Shown piece after piece: positions 53,995 to 61,645 of a DNA stretch of 64,000 nt; positions within the stretch are counted from its first letter, which is position 1, and every line of letters starts with the position of its first letter. Origin of the DNA: Clostridia bacterium (GTDB lineage: Bacteria > Bacillota > Clostridia > Oscillospirales > Acutalibacteraceae); contig JAFYGK010000027.1 in the NCBI GenBank assembly GCA_017543285.1, forward strand, positions 58,351-122,350, read 5' to 3'. Under the pieces are notes generated by a model. That model worked only from the letters and a program-made list of their open reading frames with translations. It did no database searches and was not told where the DNA came from. The position numbers and the translations under genes were made by a program.

Positions 53995-54783
53995 CTATCT
54001 CATCATTTCCCACATTATTATTGTCGCGGCATTTGCCGCATTGAAGGATTCAGCCCTGCCCTTCATGGGTATTGTCGCACTCAGGGAGCATACGTCGATC
54101 AGATCCTGCGATACGCCGTTCGCCTCGTTGCCTATGACGACCGCGCATCCGCTGCCGAGGTCGATTTCGGTCACGCTTCTGGCCTTCGGTGAAACGACGC
54201 TCGCAACGGTAAGAAAGCCTTCGGCGGTCATTTTTGATACCGCCGCCGTCATATCCTCCGCGACCGCTACAGGCAGGCGGAATATGCTGCCCATGCTGGC
54301 TCTGAGCGCCTTGGGGTTGAAAATATCGCAGCCGCCCTTTGACAAAACGGCTCCGTCAAGCCCTAAAGCCTCAGCTGTCCGGATTATCGCGCCGACATTG
54401 GAAGGGTCGGCGACATTCTGCAGAAGAATATATTTCCCCTCACGCTTTGGCGTGAAGGAGATTTCGGGAGTTTTGCATACGCAGAATATCCCCTGCGGAT
54501 TTACCGTATCGCTTAATCTCTGCGCGACGCCATCGGAAATAAAAAGGGTCTCCTTTGCCGGCCCGGCGATTTTTTCAATATCGCCGCAATTTTTTTCATA
54601 TGCCCCGCGCGTGACGAAAAGACATTCAATCTCTATGCCGCTTTGGAACGCGTCGCGGCACAGACGAAGCCCCTCGATAAAGAAGCGTCTCTGCTCCCTG
54701 CGGTGTTTGGCGCTGTCCCTGAGCGTGACCGCCGCCTTGACCGATGGGTTTGTTCTGGAGGTTATTTCACGGGGTGGTTTCAT
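53995..54783 (-). CDS. TrmH-family (SpoU) RNA 2'-O-methyltransferase
   Basis: 262-residue SPOUT methyltransferase. An N-terminal substrate-binding domain (TSRTNPSVK, RRFFIEGLRL) precedes the knotted SAM domain: motif 1 LLQNVADPSNVGAIIRTAEA, motif 2 CAVVIGNEANGVS and motif 3 IPMKGRAESFNAANAATII. This matches the YsgA/RlmB-like group acting on 23S rRNA; the exact nucleotide is not predictable. It has its own promoter. The ATG has weak upstream SD similarity (AGGAGGC). Confidence 0.9.
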   Translation of the reverse strand: MKPPREITSRTNPSVKAAVTLRDSAKHRREQRRFFIEGLRLCRDAFQSGIEIECLFVTRGAYEKNCGDIEKIAGPAKETLFISDGVAQRLSDTVNPQGIFCVCKTPEISFTPKREGKYILLQNVADPSNVGAIIRTAEALGLDGAVLSKGGCDIFNPKALRASMGSIFRLPVAVAEDMTAAVSKMTAEGFLTVASVVSPKARSVTEIDLGSGCAVVIGNEANGVSQDLIDVCSLSATIPMKGRAESFNAANAATIIMWEMMR

Positions 54784-55064
54784 TTCTTTGCCTCCTGCCG
54801 TCTGCCGCGCGGATAAGGCCGCGATACACTATATAAATAATATAGGCGTTAATACGAAAATCGTGCTTTAAATGTTATTATAACTCACCGGTGTGATAAG
54901 TCAATAGCAAAATTATATGTTGTCATTTGTTCGGAGGCTTCAGACCTGTTTTCAGCCGCGCAGCAACGGCGCCGTTCAGGGACGGCGTTTCTTTGACATA
55001 ATACCGGCGGAGCCTCGATTTTGCGTATATCCTGCCGTTCTGAACCGGGATGGATAAACGCGGG
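54784..55064. other. Non-coding stretch upstream of the TrmH-family gene
   Basis: No credible gene between the TrmH-family start and the next gene's terminator. It contains the promoter below and a small hairpin (CGCCGT/ACGGCG near 54970-54990). Confidence 0.45.
54877..54904 (-). promoter_or_regulatory. Predicted promoter of the TrmH-family gene
   Basis: On the minus strand TTGACT (54904-54899), a 16-base spacer and TATAAT (54882-54877). Confidence 0.62.
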
Positions 55065-55109
55065 AAACAAAAAGAAGGTCTTGAAATCCGCTTTGGGCGG
55101 ATAAGACCC
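55065..55109 (-). terminator. Terminator after the coiled-coil gene
   Basis: A two-part stem, GGTCTT/AAGACC with ATCCGC/GCGGAT, separated by a small bulge (55077-55108). On the minus strand it is followed by TTCTTTTTGTTT. Confidence 0.8.
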
Positions 55110-55135
55110 TCTTTTCTGCCTGTTGATTTTTAAGA

Positions 55136-55693
55136 TTATTTTCCTGCCGAGCGCAGACCCTGCCGCGTCTTTCTGAGGGTGTTGATGTTCTGCACCATCA
55201 GCTCGTCCGATCTCTTGGATATTTCCTTGTTTCCGGTTACCGCAAGAGAAAGCTGCTCCTCAATCTTGCGATAGATCTCGCGCTGTGCCAGCATGGTCTG
55301 CTGGAGAATATCGTCAGCGTTTTTCAAGGCCGACTCGGCATATTCGGCAGCCGCTTTTTTTATATCCCTCGATTTGAGATGGGCGTTTTCGATGATTTCA
55401 TCGCTCTGAGCCTTTGCCTGTTTGAGGACCTCCTCACGCGAAACAAGCTGCTTCGCCTTTGTCTCGGCGTCTCTGATTATCCTTTCGGCCTCGGCCTTTG
55501 CCTTGCCGATTATGTCGTTTTTGTCGCTGACAATAGCCTTGGCCTGTCTGACCTCCTGCGGAATATTGAGCCGCAGATCATCGATTATCTCTCTTGCTCC
55601 GGCGGCGTCAATCACCTTTTTTGTGCTGAAAGGCAGTGTAAAGGCTTCGTCCATAAGATCATCAAAACTGTCAAGAAGCTGTTCTATCGTCAT
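55136..55693 (-). CDS. Coiled-coil protein resembling ATP synthase B/E-type stalk subunits
   Basis: 185 residues, almost entirely helical. Residues 55-150 form a long Ala/Glu/Lys-rich coiled coil (for example NDIIGKAKAEAERIIRDAET and AKQLVSREEVLKQAKAQSDE) of the sort annotated as vacuolar ATPase subunit H or F0 subunit B-like. There are no ATPase genes nearby and no membrane anchor, so an ATPase role is doubtful; a scaffold role is an equal possibility. In Clostridia similar genes regularly lie next to coaD and rsmD. The ATG overlaps the coaD stop (ATGA). Confidence 0.7.
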   Translation of the reverse strand: MTIEQLLDSFDDLMDEAFTLPFSTKKVIDAAGAREIIDDLRLNIPQEVRQAKAIVSDKNDIIGKAKAEAERIIRDAETKAKQLVSREEVLKQAKAQSDEIIENAHLKSRDIKKAAAEYAESALKNADDILQQTMLAQREIYRKIEEQLSLAVTGNKEISKRSDELMVQNINTLRKTRQGLRSAGK

Positions 55694-56184
55694 TTTTCAG
55701 TCCTCCTTCTGAATTTTTCCACTATTTCATCAATAATGCATTCAGGTACAAAGTCGCTTATGTCTCCGCCAAGCTCGGCCACCTGCCTTACAATGCTTGA
55801 GCTGAGATACATATAGTCGGATCTGGCTGTCAGAAAAACCGTCTCCAGTTCGGGATTCAGTTTATTGTTGGTCAGCGCCATCTGAAACTCGTATTCAAAA
55901 TCGGAAACGGCGCGCAGACCCTTGACGATTATATTCGCGCCGTGCTCGCGCGCATATTCGGCGAGCAGACCGTCATAGCAGTCCACGCGGACATTTTTCA
56001 TTCCTTCGGTCGCCTTTATAAGAAATTCCATACGTTTTTTCACGCTGAAATGTGTCTGCTTTGCAAAATTTGTCATCACTACGACGATGACCGCGTCGAA
56101 CATCTCCGAGGCCCGTCTTACGATGTCGATGTGCCCGTTTGTGACCGGATCAAAGCTGCCCGGGCAGATGGCTATTTTTTCCAT
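55690..56184 (-). CDS. coaD: Pantetheine-phosphate adenylyltransferase
   Basis: 164-residue penultimate enzyme of coenzyme A synthesis. The (H/T)xGH nucleotidyltransferase signature is in CPGSFDPVTNGHIDIVRRA (residues 7-25). Other hallmarks are LLAEYAREHGANIIVKGLRA and FEYEFQMALTNNKL, then TARSDYMYLSSSIVRQVAELG. SD CGGAGGA precedes the ATG. It is coupled by stop/start overlap to the coiled-coil gene and follows rsmD, a widespread rsmD-coaD pair. Confidence 0.96.
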   Translation of the reverse strand: MEKIAICPGSFDPVTNGHIDIVRRASEMFDAVIVVVMTNFAKQTHFSVKKRMEFLIKATEGMKNVRVDCYDGLLAEYAREHGANIIVKGLRAVSDFEYEFQMALTNNKLNPELETVFLTARSDYMYLSSSIVRQVAELGGDISDFVPECIIDEIVEKFRRRTEK

Positions 56185-56200
56185 AAAAATCCTCCGGATC

Positions 56201-56743
56201 TCACTCTTCTTTAAACCTGTACACGCTGACCTTTATTCTGCCGTATTTGTATTCCCTGAAAAGTCCCAGCTCTCCTGCCGTCTGCGGCAGCGAAAGCTCC
56301 TTCGGGCTTTCGCAGACGATAACGCCGCCCCGGTTCATTTTTTGAGCGACCTTCTCCAGAGCGTCAGCCAAAAGGCCTGCCTTATACGGCGGATCAAGAA
56401 ATGCGATGTCGAATTTTTCGGCGGTGGCAGACAAAAAAGAGGCATAGTCCTTGTTTATTATTCTCGCCTTTTCCAGCAGACCGGTATTTTTTAGATTGCT
56501 CTCCACGACCCCGATCGCCCGGCTGGATTTATCGACAAAGAGGCATTTTTCCGCGCCGCGGCTGAGAGCTTCGATTCCAAGCTGGCCGCTGCCCGCAAAA
56601 AGATCGAGCACGGCTCTGCCTTCTATTTCAAACTGTATTGCGCTGAAAAGCCCTTCCTTTACCTTGTCGGTAGTCGGGCGCACGTCCTCGCCCTCCAAGG
56701 TCTGCAAACGCTTTCCTCTGGCAAAACCGGTTATAACTCTCAT
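56201..56743 (-). CDS. rsmD: 16S rRNA (guanine-966 N2)-methyltransferase
   Basis: 180-residue Rossmann-fold methyltransferase. It begins RVITGFARGKRLQTLEG and RPTTDKVKEGLFSAIQ, the RsmD signature. The SAM site is VLDLFAGSGQLGIEALSRGA, and the catalytic motif is FLDPPYKAG (DPPY). The ATG at 56743 is chosen because GGAGG lies 5-6 bases before it; an in-frame ATG 12 bases upstream lacks an SD. It forms the usual pair with coaD. Confidence 0.95.
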   Translation of the reverse strand: MRVITGFARGKRLQTLEGEDVRPTTDKVKEGLFSAIQFEIEGRAVLDLFAGSGQLGIEALSRGAEKCLFVDKSSRAIGVVESNLKNTGLLEKARIINKDYASFLSATAEKFDIAFLDPPYKAGLLADALEKVAQKMNRGGVIVCESPKELSLPQTAGELGLFREYKYGRIKVSVYRFKEE

Positions 56744-56846
56744 ATATTCCTCCATTTGCTATACGAAATAATTATGCACTATAAAGCAGCTTTTGTCAAT
56801 CACTTTGTCGAAAAGCGGGATTCGGACAGGCGACGAAAAATAGCCC

Positions 56847-58673
56847 TTAATCCTCGTGAAAATGCATAAATATTTTCTTCGCGTTTTCTCTGCTTATACC
56901 GGAAACCGCCTCAAGCTGTTCTATACCGGCCTCCTTTATCCTGTCGGCGCTGCCGAAATGCTTCAGAAGGGCGGATGCTTTCTTTTCTCCTATTCCCTTT
57001 ATCGAGGTCAGCTCCATGGAGACGGCTTTTTTCGAGCGCACATTTCTGTGATAGGTCACAGCGAAGCGGTGCACTTCCTCCTGAATGTTGGCGCAGAGGG
57101 TGAAAGCTCCTCTGCTCTGGGATATGGATATCTCGCTGCCGTCGTCGGTTATTGCTCTCGTGCGGTGTTTTGAGTCCTTGACGAGTCCGAAAACCGGAAT
57201 GTCAAGCCCAAAGGCTTTTACGACCGGGCGGACCGCCGCTACCTGCCCCTTGCCTCCGTCAAGCAGTATAAGATCGGGCAGACGTCCGAAGCCGTCGGTC
57301 TTTTGTTCGTCGTCGGCATATCTCTGCAGCCGGCGCGATATTACCTCCGCCATGCTGCGGCAGTCGTCCTGCCCCGAAAAGCCCTTTATTGCAAATTTGC
57401 GGTATGCCGATTTTACCGGTCTGCCGTCTTCAAAGACGACCATAGCCGCGACATTGTCGCTGCCGGCAGTGTTTGAAATATCGTAGCTTTCGATATAAGA
57501 CGGCGTTTTTTCCAGCCCGAGCAGTCTGCCCAGCTCGTCCAGAGCCGCCATTTCGCGTCCTGTCGAGCCTATCTGCTGCGCCAGGTTTTCGGCGGCGTTG
57601 GACCGGCACATTTCCACAAGTCTGAACTGCTCGCCCTTTTGCGGCGCGACTATCCTGACCGGGCGTCCGCTTTTTTCATTCAGCCATTTTGCAATAAGCT
57701 CCCTGTCGGCTATCTCGCCGTCTATGGTTATCTGCGCGGGAATGTCCGGACGCATGGAATAAAAGGCGCGCAAAAACTCAAATCTCGCCGAATCGGGCGA
57801 TTCGCTCCAGTCAAAGGTAAAGCTCTCCCTGTCGTACAGCCTTGCTTCTTTGAACCGGAAAACTTCAAAGCATATTTTCCCCGTGTGCTGAGCCAGCGCA
57901 ACGACGTCCTGGTAAGGAACCTTTGATGCGACGACCTTCTGCTTTTCACCGATTTTTTTAAGCGCCGTTATCCGATTTCTTATTCTCGCCGCCTTTTCAA
58001 ATTCGAGGTTTTCGGCATATTCCTCCATCTGCCGCGTCAGCTGGGAAACGGAAAGGCTTTTGCCGCTTTTGATGTAATCTATCGCTTCACCGACAAGCTC
58101 GCTGTAGCTCTCGGCGGAAATCTTTCCTCTGCACGGGGCGCAGCACTGCTTAATGTAGTAATTCAGACACGGCCTGCCCTTTCCTATATCGTTCGGGAAT
58201 TTCCGAGTGCACTGAATCAGTCCGAACAGACGGTTCACCTCATCCACCGTTTCCTTTACTATATATCCGCTGGTATAAGGGCCTATATATTGCGCCCCGT
58301 CGTCCAGACGCTGCTTGCACTCGGTTATGGTTTTATATTCGCCCGGGGATATTCTGATATAGTGGTATCCCTTGTCGTCCTTGAGCAGTATGTTGTATCG
58401 CGGGGTATGCTGCTTTATCAGGCTGCATTCCAGCACAAGCGCCTCATACTCACTGTCGGTGACGATATATTCAAAGTCGTGTACCTGCCGCACCATAGCC
58501 TTGACCTTGCTGTCGTGCTGGTTGCCCGCGCCGAAATACTGCGACACACGGTTTTTGAGCTTCTTCGCCTTTCCGATATATATTATGTCGCCGTCCTTGT
58601 TGTGCATGATGTACACGCCCGGAAGCAGCGGCAGCCTGTTGGCCTTTTCTTTAAGAATTTCCTTTTTATCCAT
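56847..58673 (-). CDS. uvrC: Excinuclease ABC subunit C
   Basis: 608-residue nucleotide-excision-repair nuclease. The N-terminal GIY-YIG domain is PGVYIMHNKDGDIIYIGKAK (about residues 16-35), followed by a UVR motif (RQMEEYAENLEFEKAARIRN). The RNase H-like C-terminal nuclease contains ESYDISNTAGSDNVAAMVVF and DLILLDGGKGQ. Two terminal helix-hairpin-helix motifs include LTSIKGIGEKKASALLKHFG. The ATG at 58673 (MDKKEILKEKANR) has AAAGGTG upstream and gives the usual length. An open frame continues 89 codons upstream but runs through the terminator of the HPr gene and is not used. Confidence 0.96.
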   Translation of the reverse strand: MDKKEILKEKANRLPLLPGVYIMHNKDGDIIYIGKAKKLKNRVSQYFGAGNQHDSKVKAMVRQVHDFEYIVTDSEYEALVLECSLIKQHTPRYNILLKDDKGYHYIRISPGEYKTITECKQRLDDGAQYIGPYTSGYIVKETVDEVNRLFGLIQCTRKFPNDIGKGRPCLNYYIKQCCAPCRGKISAESYSELVGEAIDYIKSGKSLSVSQLTRQMEEYAENLEFEKAARIRNRITALKKIGEKQKVVASKVPYQDVVALAQHTGKICFEVFRFKEARLYDRESFTFDWSESPDSARFEFLRAFYSMRPDIPAQITIDGEIADRELIAKWLNEKSGRPVRIVAPQKGEQFRLVEMCRSNAAENLAQQIGSTGREMAALDELGRLLGLEKTPSYIESYDISNTAGSDNVAAMVVFEDGRPVKSAYRKFAIKGFSGQDDCRSMAEVISRRLQRYADDEQKTDGFGRLPDLILLDGGKGQVAAVRPVVKAFGLDIPVFGLVKDSKHRTRAITDDGSEISISQSRGAFTLCANIQEEVHRFAVTYHRNVRSKKAVSMELTSIKGIGEKKASALLKHFGSADRIKEAGIEQLEAVSGISRENAKKIFMHFHED

Positions 58674-58923
58674 TGTTTTCACCTTTTCGCAGACCCTCCC
58701 GTTCAAATCCGTGGTCTTGTCGGCTTGAGCGAGCGGAGTATCCGGGGCCTCAGCAAAATTCGGGAACGGCTTTCGGAGGTCCTGCTTCCCGGAAACCGCC
58801 GCATGCAAATGATCGCCGGCGGCGTCGGACCGGTCATAATGCGTCTTTATCTGCATGCATTTTGTTTCACCCGGTGTACGACGTATGTAGACGGTTTTAG
58901 TATTGCGCAAAATACTGCATATT
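58674..58923. other. Non-coding stretch upstream of uvrC
   Basis: About 250 bases with no credible gene or clear promoter. With the HPr terminator it forms a 324-base gap between uvrC and the HPr-like gene. Confidence 0.4.
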
Positions 58924-58950
58924 AAAAATACCGTCCTCATTAGGACGGTA
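58924..58950 (-). terminator. Terminator after the HPr-like gene
   Basis: TACCGTCCT (58929-58937) / AGGACGGTA (58942-58950) with a 4-base loop, followed on the minus strand by TTTTTAATA. Confidence 0.87.
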
Positions 58951-58997
58951 AGTTTCTGTCGCCGCCTTGCGGCAGCATTTTTTGCTTTTGGATCCGA

Positions 58998-59261
58998 TCA
59001 GTCGGCAAAACCGCTGTTGACAAGCTCTACAAGACCGTTTACGGCCGCTTCCTCGTCAACGCCGTCTGCTATGATCTTAACTGACGTACCGCCGATTATA
59101 CCCAGAGAAAGGACGCCGAGAAGGCTTTTCGCGTTTACTCTTCTCTCCTCTTTTTCGATCCAGATGGAAGACTTAAATTCGTTAGCCTTCTGGATAAAAA
59201 AGGTTGCCGGACGGGCATGCAGTCCGACCTGATTTTGAATTGTGATCTCTTTAACGAACAT
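58998..59261 (-). CDS. HPr-family phosphocarrier protein
   Basis: 87-residue HPr. The PEP-dependent phosphorylation site His15 is in VGLHARPATFF, and the regulatory Ser46 in NAKSLLGVLSLGI, so both the PTS and the HPr-kinase control sites appear intact. The ATG at 59261 is chosen: GGAG lies 8 bases upstream, and numbering of His15 and Ser46 then matches the family exactly. It has its own promoter and terminator. No PTS enzyme I gene is nearby. Confidence 0.93.
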   Translation of the reverse strand: MFVKEITIQNQVGLHARPATFFIQKANEFKSSIWIEKEERRVNAKSLLGVLSLGIIGGTSVKIIADGVDEEAAVNGLVELVNSGFAD

Positions 59262-59345
59262 AAGACTCTCTCCTGTCAGGTTCAAAATAGTAGAAGGGTT
59301 CATTAAGATAATATTAAATGCTTAATTTTTATTAACTACTATTAT

Positions 59346-59375
59346 ATTATATCTCATTTTTTGTCATTACGTCAA
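59346..59375 (-). promoter_or_regulatory. Promoter of the HPr-like gene
   Basis: On the minus strand TTGACG (59375-59370), an 18-base spacer and TATAAT (59351-59346). Confidence 0.7.
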
Positions 59376-59651
59376 CCAAACAGTATTGAATTAGTATTGA
59401 CGCTGATGTTTTCGGTAACTTTCATAAATTCTTAATAATTATTTATAAAAAGTCTGTCAGGTCTAAATAAAATACTTTTGTTTTTTCAGTTTTTTAATAA
59501 TAAAATATTACCGTTTTAGGTAATAATAAATCCAAATTTTACCAAAAAAATGCTTAACTGTCAAATATTTGCAATAATTCTTTCAGAAATAATTACCTAA
59601 AAACTTCATTAATAATTGTGCAGATTGTATATTGACAAAATCGCTAATATA
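59376..59651. other. AT-rich gene-free stretch between trmD and the HPr-like gene
   Basis: Much richer in A+T than its surroundings and without a credible gene. TTTTAGGTAA (near 59514) and TTACCTAAAA (near 59592) form a distant inverted repeat. No terminator for the upstream operon is obvious. The rplS gene that commonly follows trmD is absent. Confidence 0.5.
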
Positions 59652-59735
59652 TTACTCACCATTATCCTGCCCCGTTTTGTCCAGTAAATCAGGGCGCATG
59701 AGGCGTGTTATTTCAATCTGCTTCTCACGTCTCCA
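59652..59735 (-). other. Out-of-frame C-terminal remainder of trmD
   Basis: Read from 59735 down in the shifted frame this gives WRREKQIEITRLMRPDLL and a short tail to a TAA at 59652. That is the conserved C-terminus of TrmD (compare WRR...RRPDLL in other TrmD proteins). One additional A in the GAAAATGG run would join it to the upstream frame. Confidence 0.85.
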
Positions 59736-60352
59736 TTTTCTATATTGCCGTGATGCCCGGAGAGCAAAATCTGCGGAACCTCCAGATCTCTGAAGGATTG
59801 AGGCCGGGTATACTGCGGATATTCCAGCAGTCCGTTAAAATGGCTTTCGTCGGTAAAGCACACCTCGTCGGACAAAACCCCGGGGATAAGGCGTGAAACG
59901 GCGTCGGTCACCATCAGCGCCGGCAGCTCTCCTCCGGTAAGCACAAAGTCGCCGGCGGAACACTCCTCATCCACTATCAGGTCGATAACGCGCTGATCTA
60001 TGCCCTCGTAATGTCCGCATATTATGCATAATTCATCCATCCCGGACAGCTCTACCGCCATTTTCTGATCGAAAACCCTGCCCTTGGGAGACATATATAA
60101 TGTGTGAGGTCTTTTGCCCGTGACCCTGCATATGTCTTCAAAGCAGGATACTATTGGCTGCGGAGCGATTATCATGCCCGCGCCGCCTCCGTACGGGTAA
60201 TCGTCCACGCGGCGGTGCTTGTCCCGGGCGTAATCGCGCAGATTGTGGCAGAATATTTCTATGACGCCCTTTTCACGCGCCTTGCCGATAATGCTCTTTT
60301 CCAGCACAGCCTCGCACATTTCGGGAAACAGTGTGAGTATGTCAATCCTCAT
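59708..60352 (-). CDS. trmD: tRNA (guanine-37 N1)-methyltransferase, frameshifted near its end
   Basis: SPOUT methyltransferase adding m1G37 to tRNAs with G36G37 (some Leu, all Pro, some Arg), which prevents +1 slippage. RIDILTLFPEM, DYPYGGGAGMI and the knot region IICGHYEGIDQRVID, SAGDFVLTGGELPAL and RPQSFRDLEVPQILLSGHHGNIE are intact. After GNIE the frame changes: this frame ends NGDVRSRLK, while the conserved WRR... ending lies in the -1 frame just downstream. The full protein would be about 232 residues. ATG 60352 overlaps the rimM stop by 11 bases; a TTG at 60358 is also possible. Confidence 0.92.
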   Translation of the reverse strand: MRIDILTLFPEMCEAVLEKSIIGKAREKGVIEIFCHNLRDYARDKHRRVDDYPYGGGAGMIIAPQPIVSCFEDICRVTGKRPHTLYMSPKGRVFDQKMAVELSGMDELCIICGHYEGIDQRVIDLIVDEECSAGDFVLTGGELPALMVTDAVSRLIPGVLSDEVCFTDESHFNGLLEYPQYTRPQSFRDLEVPQILLSGHHGNIENGDVRSRLK

Positions 60353-60857
60353 CGTCAAAAATCCCCTTGATCGGTCTGATCTTCATAACGCCCGCATAAA
60401 TATCGGTGTCTATAACAACATCCGGAATGCATGGAATGAGATACTCCCTGCCATCCTTTTTTATGTGATAAACGTCGTTCGCACCGGTAAAGCTGACGTC
60501 GCTGAGCGTTCCGTAGCAAATGTCCTCGTTGTCCGCGTCGATGACGTTCAGCCCGATAAGGTCCTGTATAAAGTATTCATCATCGTCAAGTTCAAAGTCA
60601 TCGCGGTTCATGTAGACAGTTTTGCCGACATAGGGCATAGCCTCGTTAATATTGCCGATGTTGTTCAGCCTGAGCAGCACGATATTTTTATGCGGCCGCA
60701 TGGACTTTATATCCAGCCGTATTTTTTCTTCTCCGAGATAGAGCTCCGGCAGAGCGCACAGATCCTCGGCGCAATTGCACCAGCTGTCTATTTTCAGATC
60801 GCCTGCGACGCCGTGTGTTCCGACGATCCTGCCGGCCTCAAGAAATTGCTTGGGCAT
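60342..60857 (-). CDS. rimM: Ribosome maturation factor RimM
   Basis: 171-residue 16S processing factor that binds S19. The N-terminal beta-barrel starts EAGRIVGTHGVAGDLKI, and the PRC-barrel half contains DEYFIQDLIGLNVID and EYLIPCIPDVVIDTDI, the family's C-terminal signature. The ATG at 60857 has GGAGG 7 bases upstream; a longer in-frame start adds 40 basic residues not found in the family. It overlaps trmD, as often in this operon. Confidence 0.95.
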   Translation of the reverse strand: MPKQFLEAGRIVGTHGVAGDLKIDSWCNCAEDLCALPELYLGEEKIRLDIKSMRPHKNIVLLRLNNIGNINEAMPYVGKTVYMNRDDFELDDDEYFIQDLIGLNVIDADNEDICYGTLSDVSFTGANDVYHIKKDGREYLIPCIPDVVIDTDIYAGVMKIRPIKGIFDDED

Positions 60858-61073
60858 AAATAATCCTCCGAAATACAAAAAGAGAAAGGAGCGTATGCTT
60901 CCACGGCGCCGGGCGCCGCGGGAAGACGGAAAACCGCCCTGCCGGTCGCTGACCGCCGCACCGCTTGCCGCCGGCATTATCCGGAGCGGAGCGCGCTCAC
61001 GTTCAATGCTTTAAACTCTTGGCTCTAATTTCAAAGGCGCAGGCGAGAAAACGCCGGCGCCCGTGAAACGTCA

Positions 61074-61307
61074 TCAGTCTATCTCAATAATGATCTTTTC
61101 GCCCCGGCGGTTTGCCGCGGCTCTTGCAACCGTTCTGATAGCCTTGGCTATCTTGCCCTGCTTGCCGATGATCCTGCCCATATCCTCCTCGCTCGCATGA
61201 AGATGATAGACAACAACACCGTCCTCATTAACCTCGTCAGCGTCAACGCTGACCTCTTCCGGCTTTTCAACAAGGCCCTGGGCGATCTTGATTAACAGCT
61301 CTTTCAA
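61074..61307 (-). CDS. khpA: KH-domain RNA-binding protein KhpA
   Basis: 77-residue single type-II KH domain protein (YlqC/KhpA), which pairs with KhpB and binds small RNAs and mRNAs. The KH core is DMGRIIGKQGKIAKAIRTVA, with GRIIGKQG as GxxG loop. The SD GGAGG (61319-61315) sits 8 bases before a TTG at 61307, giving MKELLIKIAQGL, the normal KhpA start; the upstream in-frame TTG at 61322 overlaps the SD and is rejected. It lies between rpsP and rimM, its usual place. Confidence 0.95.
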   Translation of the reverse strand: MKELLIKIAQGLVEKPEEVSVDADEVNEDGVVVYHLHASEEDMGRIIGKQGKIAKAIRTVARAAANRRGEKIIIEID

Positions 61308-61322
61308 GGCGGTTACCTCCAA

Positions 61323-61562
61323 TTATTTTGAGTTCTTCTTCATGATAGCCTTGACGGTATCTGTCGGCTGCGCGCCCTTGGAAAGCCATTCCTGATATTT
61401 CTCGGAATCTATTTTGACAACCTTCGGCTCTGCAACGGGATCATAATAGCCAAGCTCCTCAATGAAGCGACCGTCTCTGGGATATCTGGAATCTGCTACT
61501 ACTACTCTGTAAAAGGGGTCTTTCTTGGCGCCCATGCGGCGCAGTCTGATTTTTACTGCCAT
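61323..61562 (-). CDS. rpsP: 30S ribosomal protein S16
   Basis: 79-residue ribosomal protein. It has the S16 signature [20 protein letters not shown] near the N-terminus, then [13 protein letters not shown] and the late [12 protein letters not shown]. It is needed for 30S assembly. SD GGAGGT precedes the ATG, and the stop lies 15 bases upstream of the khpA start. It belongs to the ylxM-ffh-rpsP-khpA-rimM-trmD operon. Confidence 0.97.
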   Translation of the reverse strand: MAVKIRLRRMGAKKDPFYRVVVADSRYPRDGRFIEELGYYDPVAEPKVVKIDSEKYQEWLSKGAQPTDTVKAIMKKNSK

Positions 61563-61645
61563 TTTGAGTATACCTCCAAAAATTATGTGTGTGATTATAT
61601 TGTCGGCGCGGGCGGAAAATCGCCCTTACCGTATTGATACCTGTA

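Noticed and set aside
54885..55070. Small minus-strand open frame upstream of the TrmH-family gene
   Set aside because: No SD, arginine-rich random-looking composition, and it overlaps the predicted promoter.
58674..58940. 89-codon N-terminal extension of uvrC
   Set aside because: It crosses the terminator of the HPr-like gene and lacks UvrC similarity; a good SD and the family start lie at 58673.
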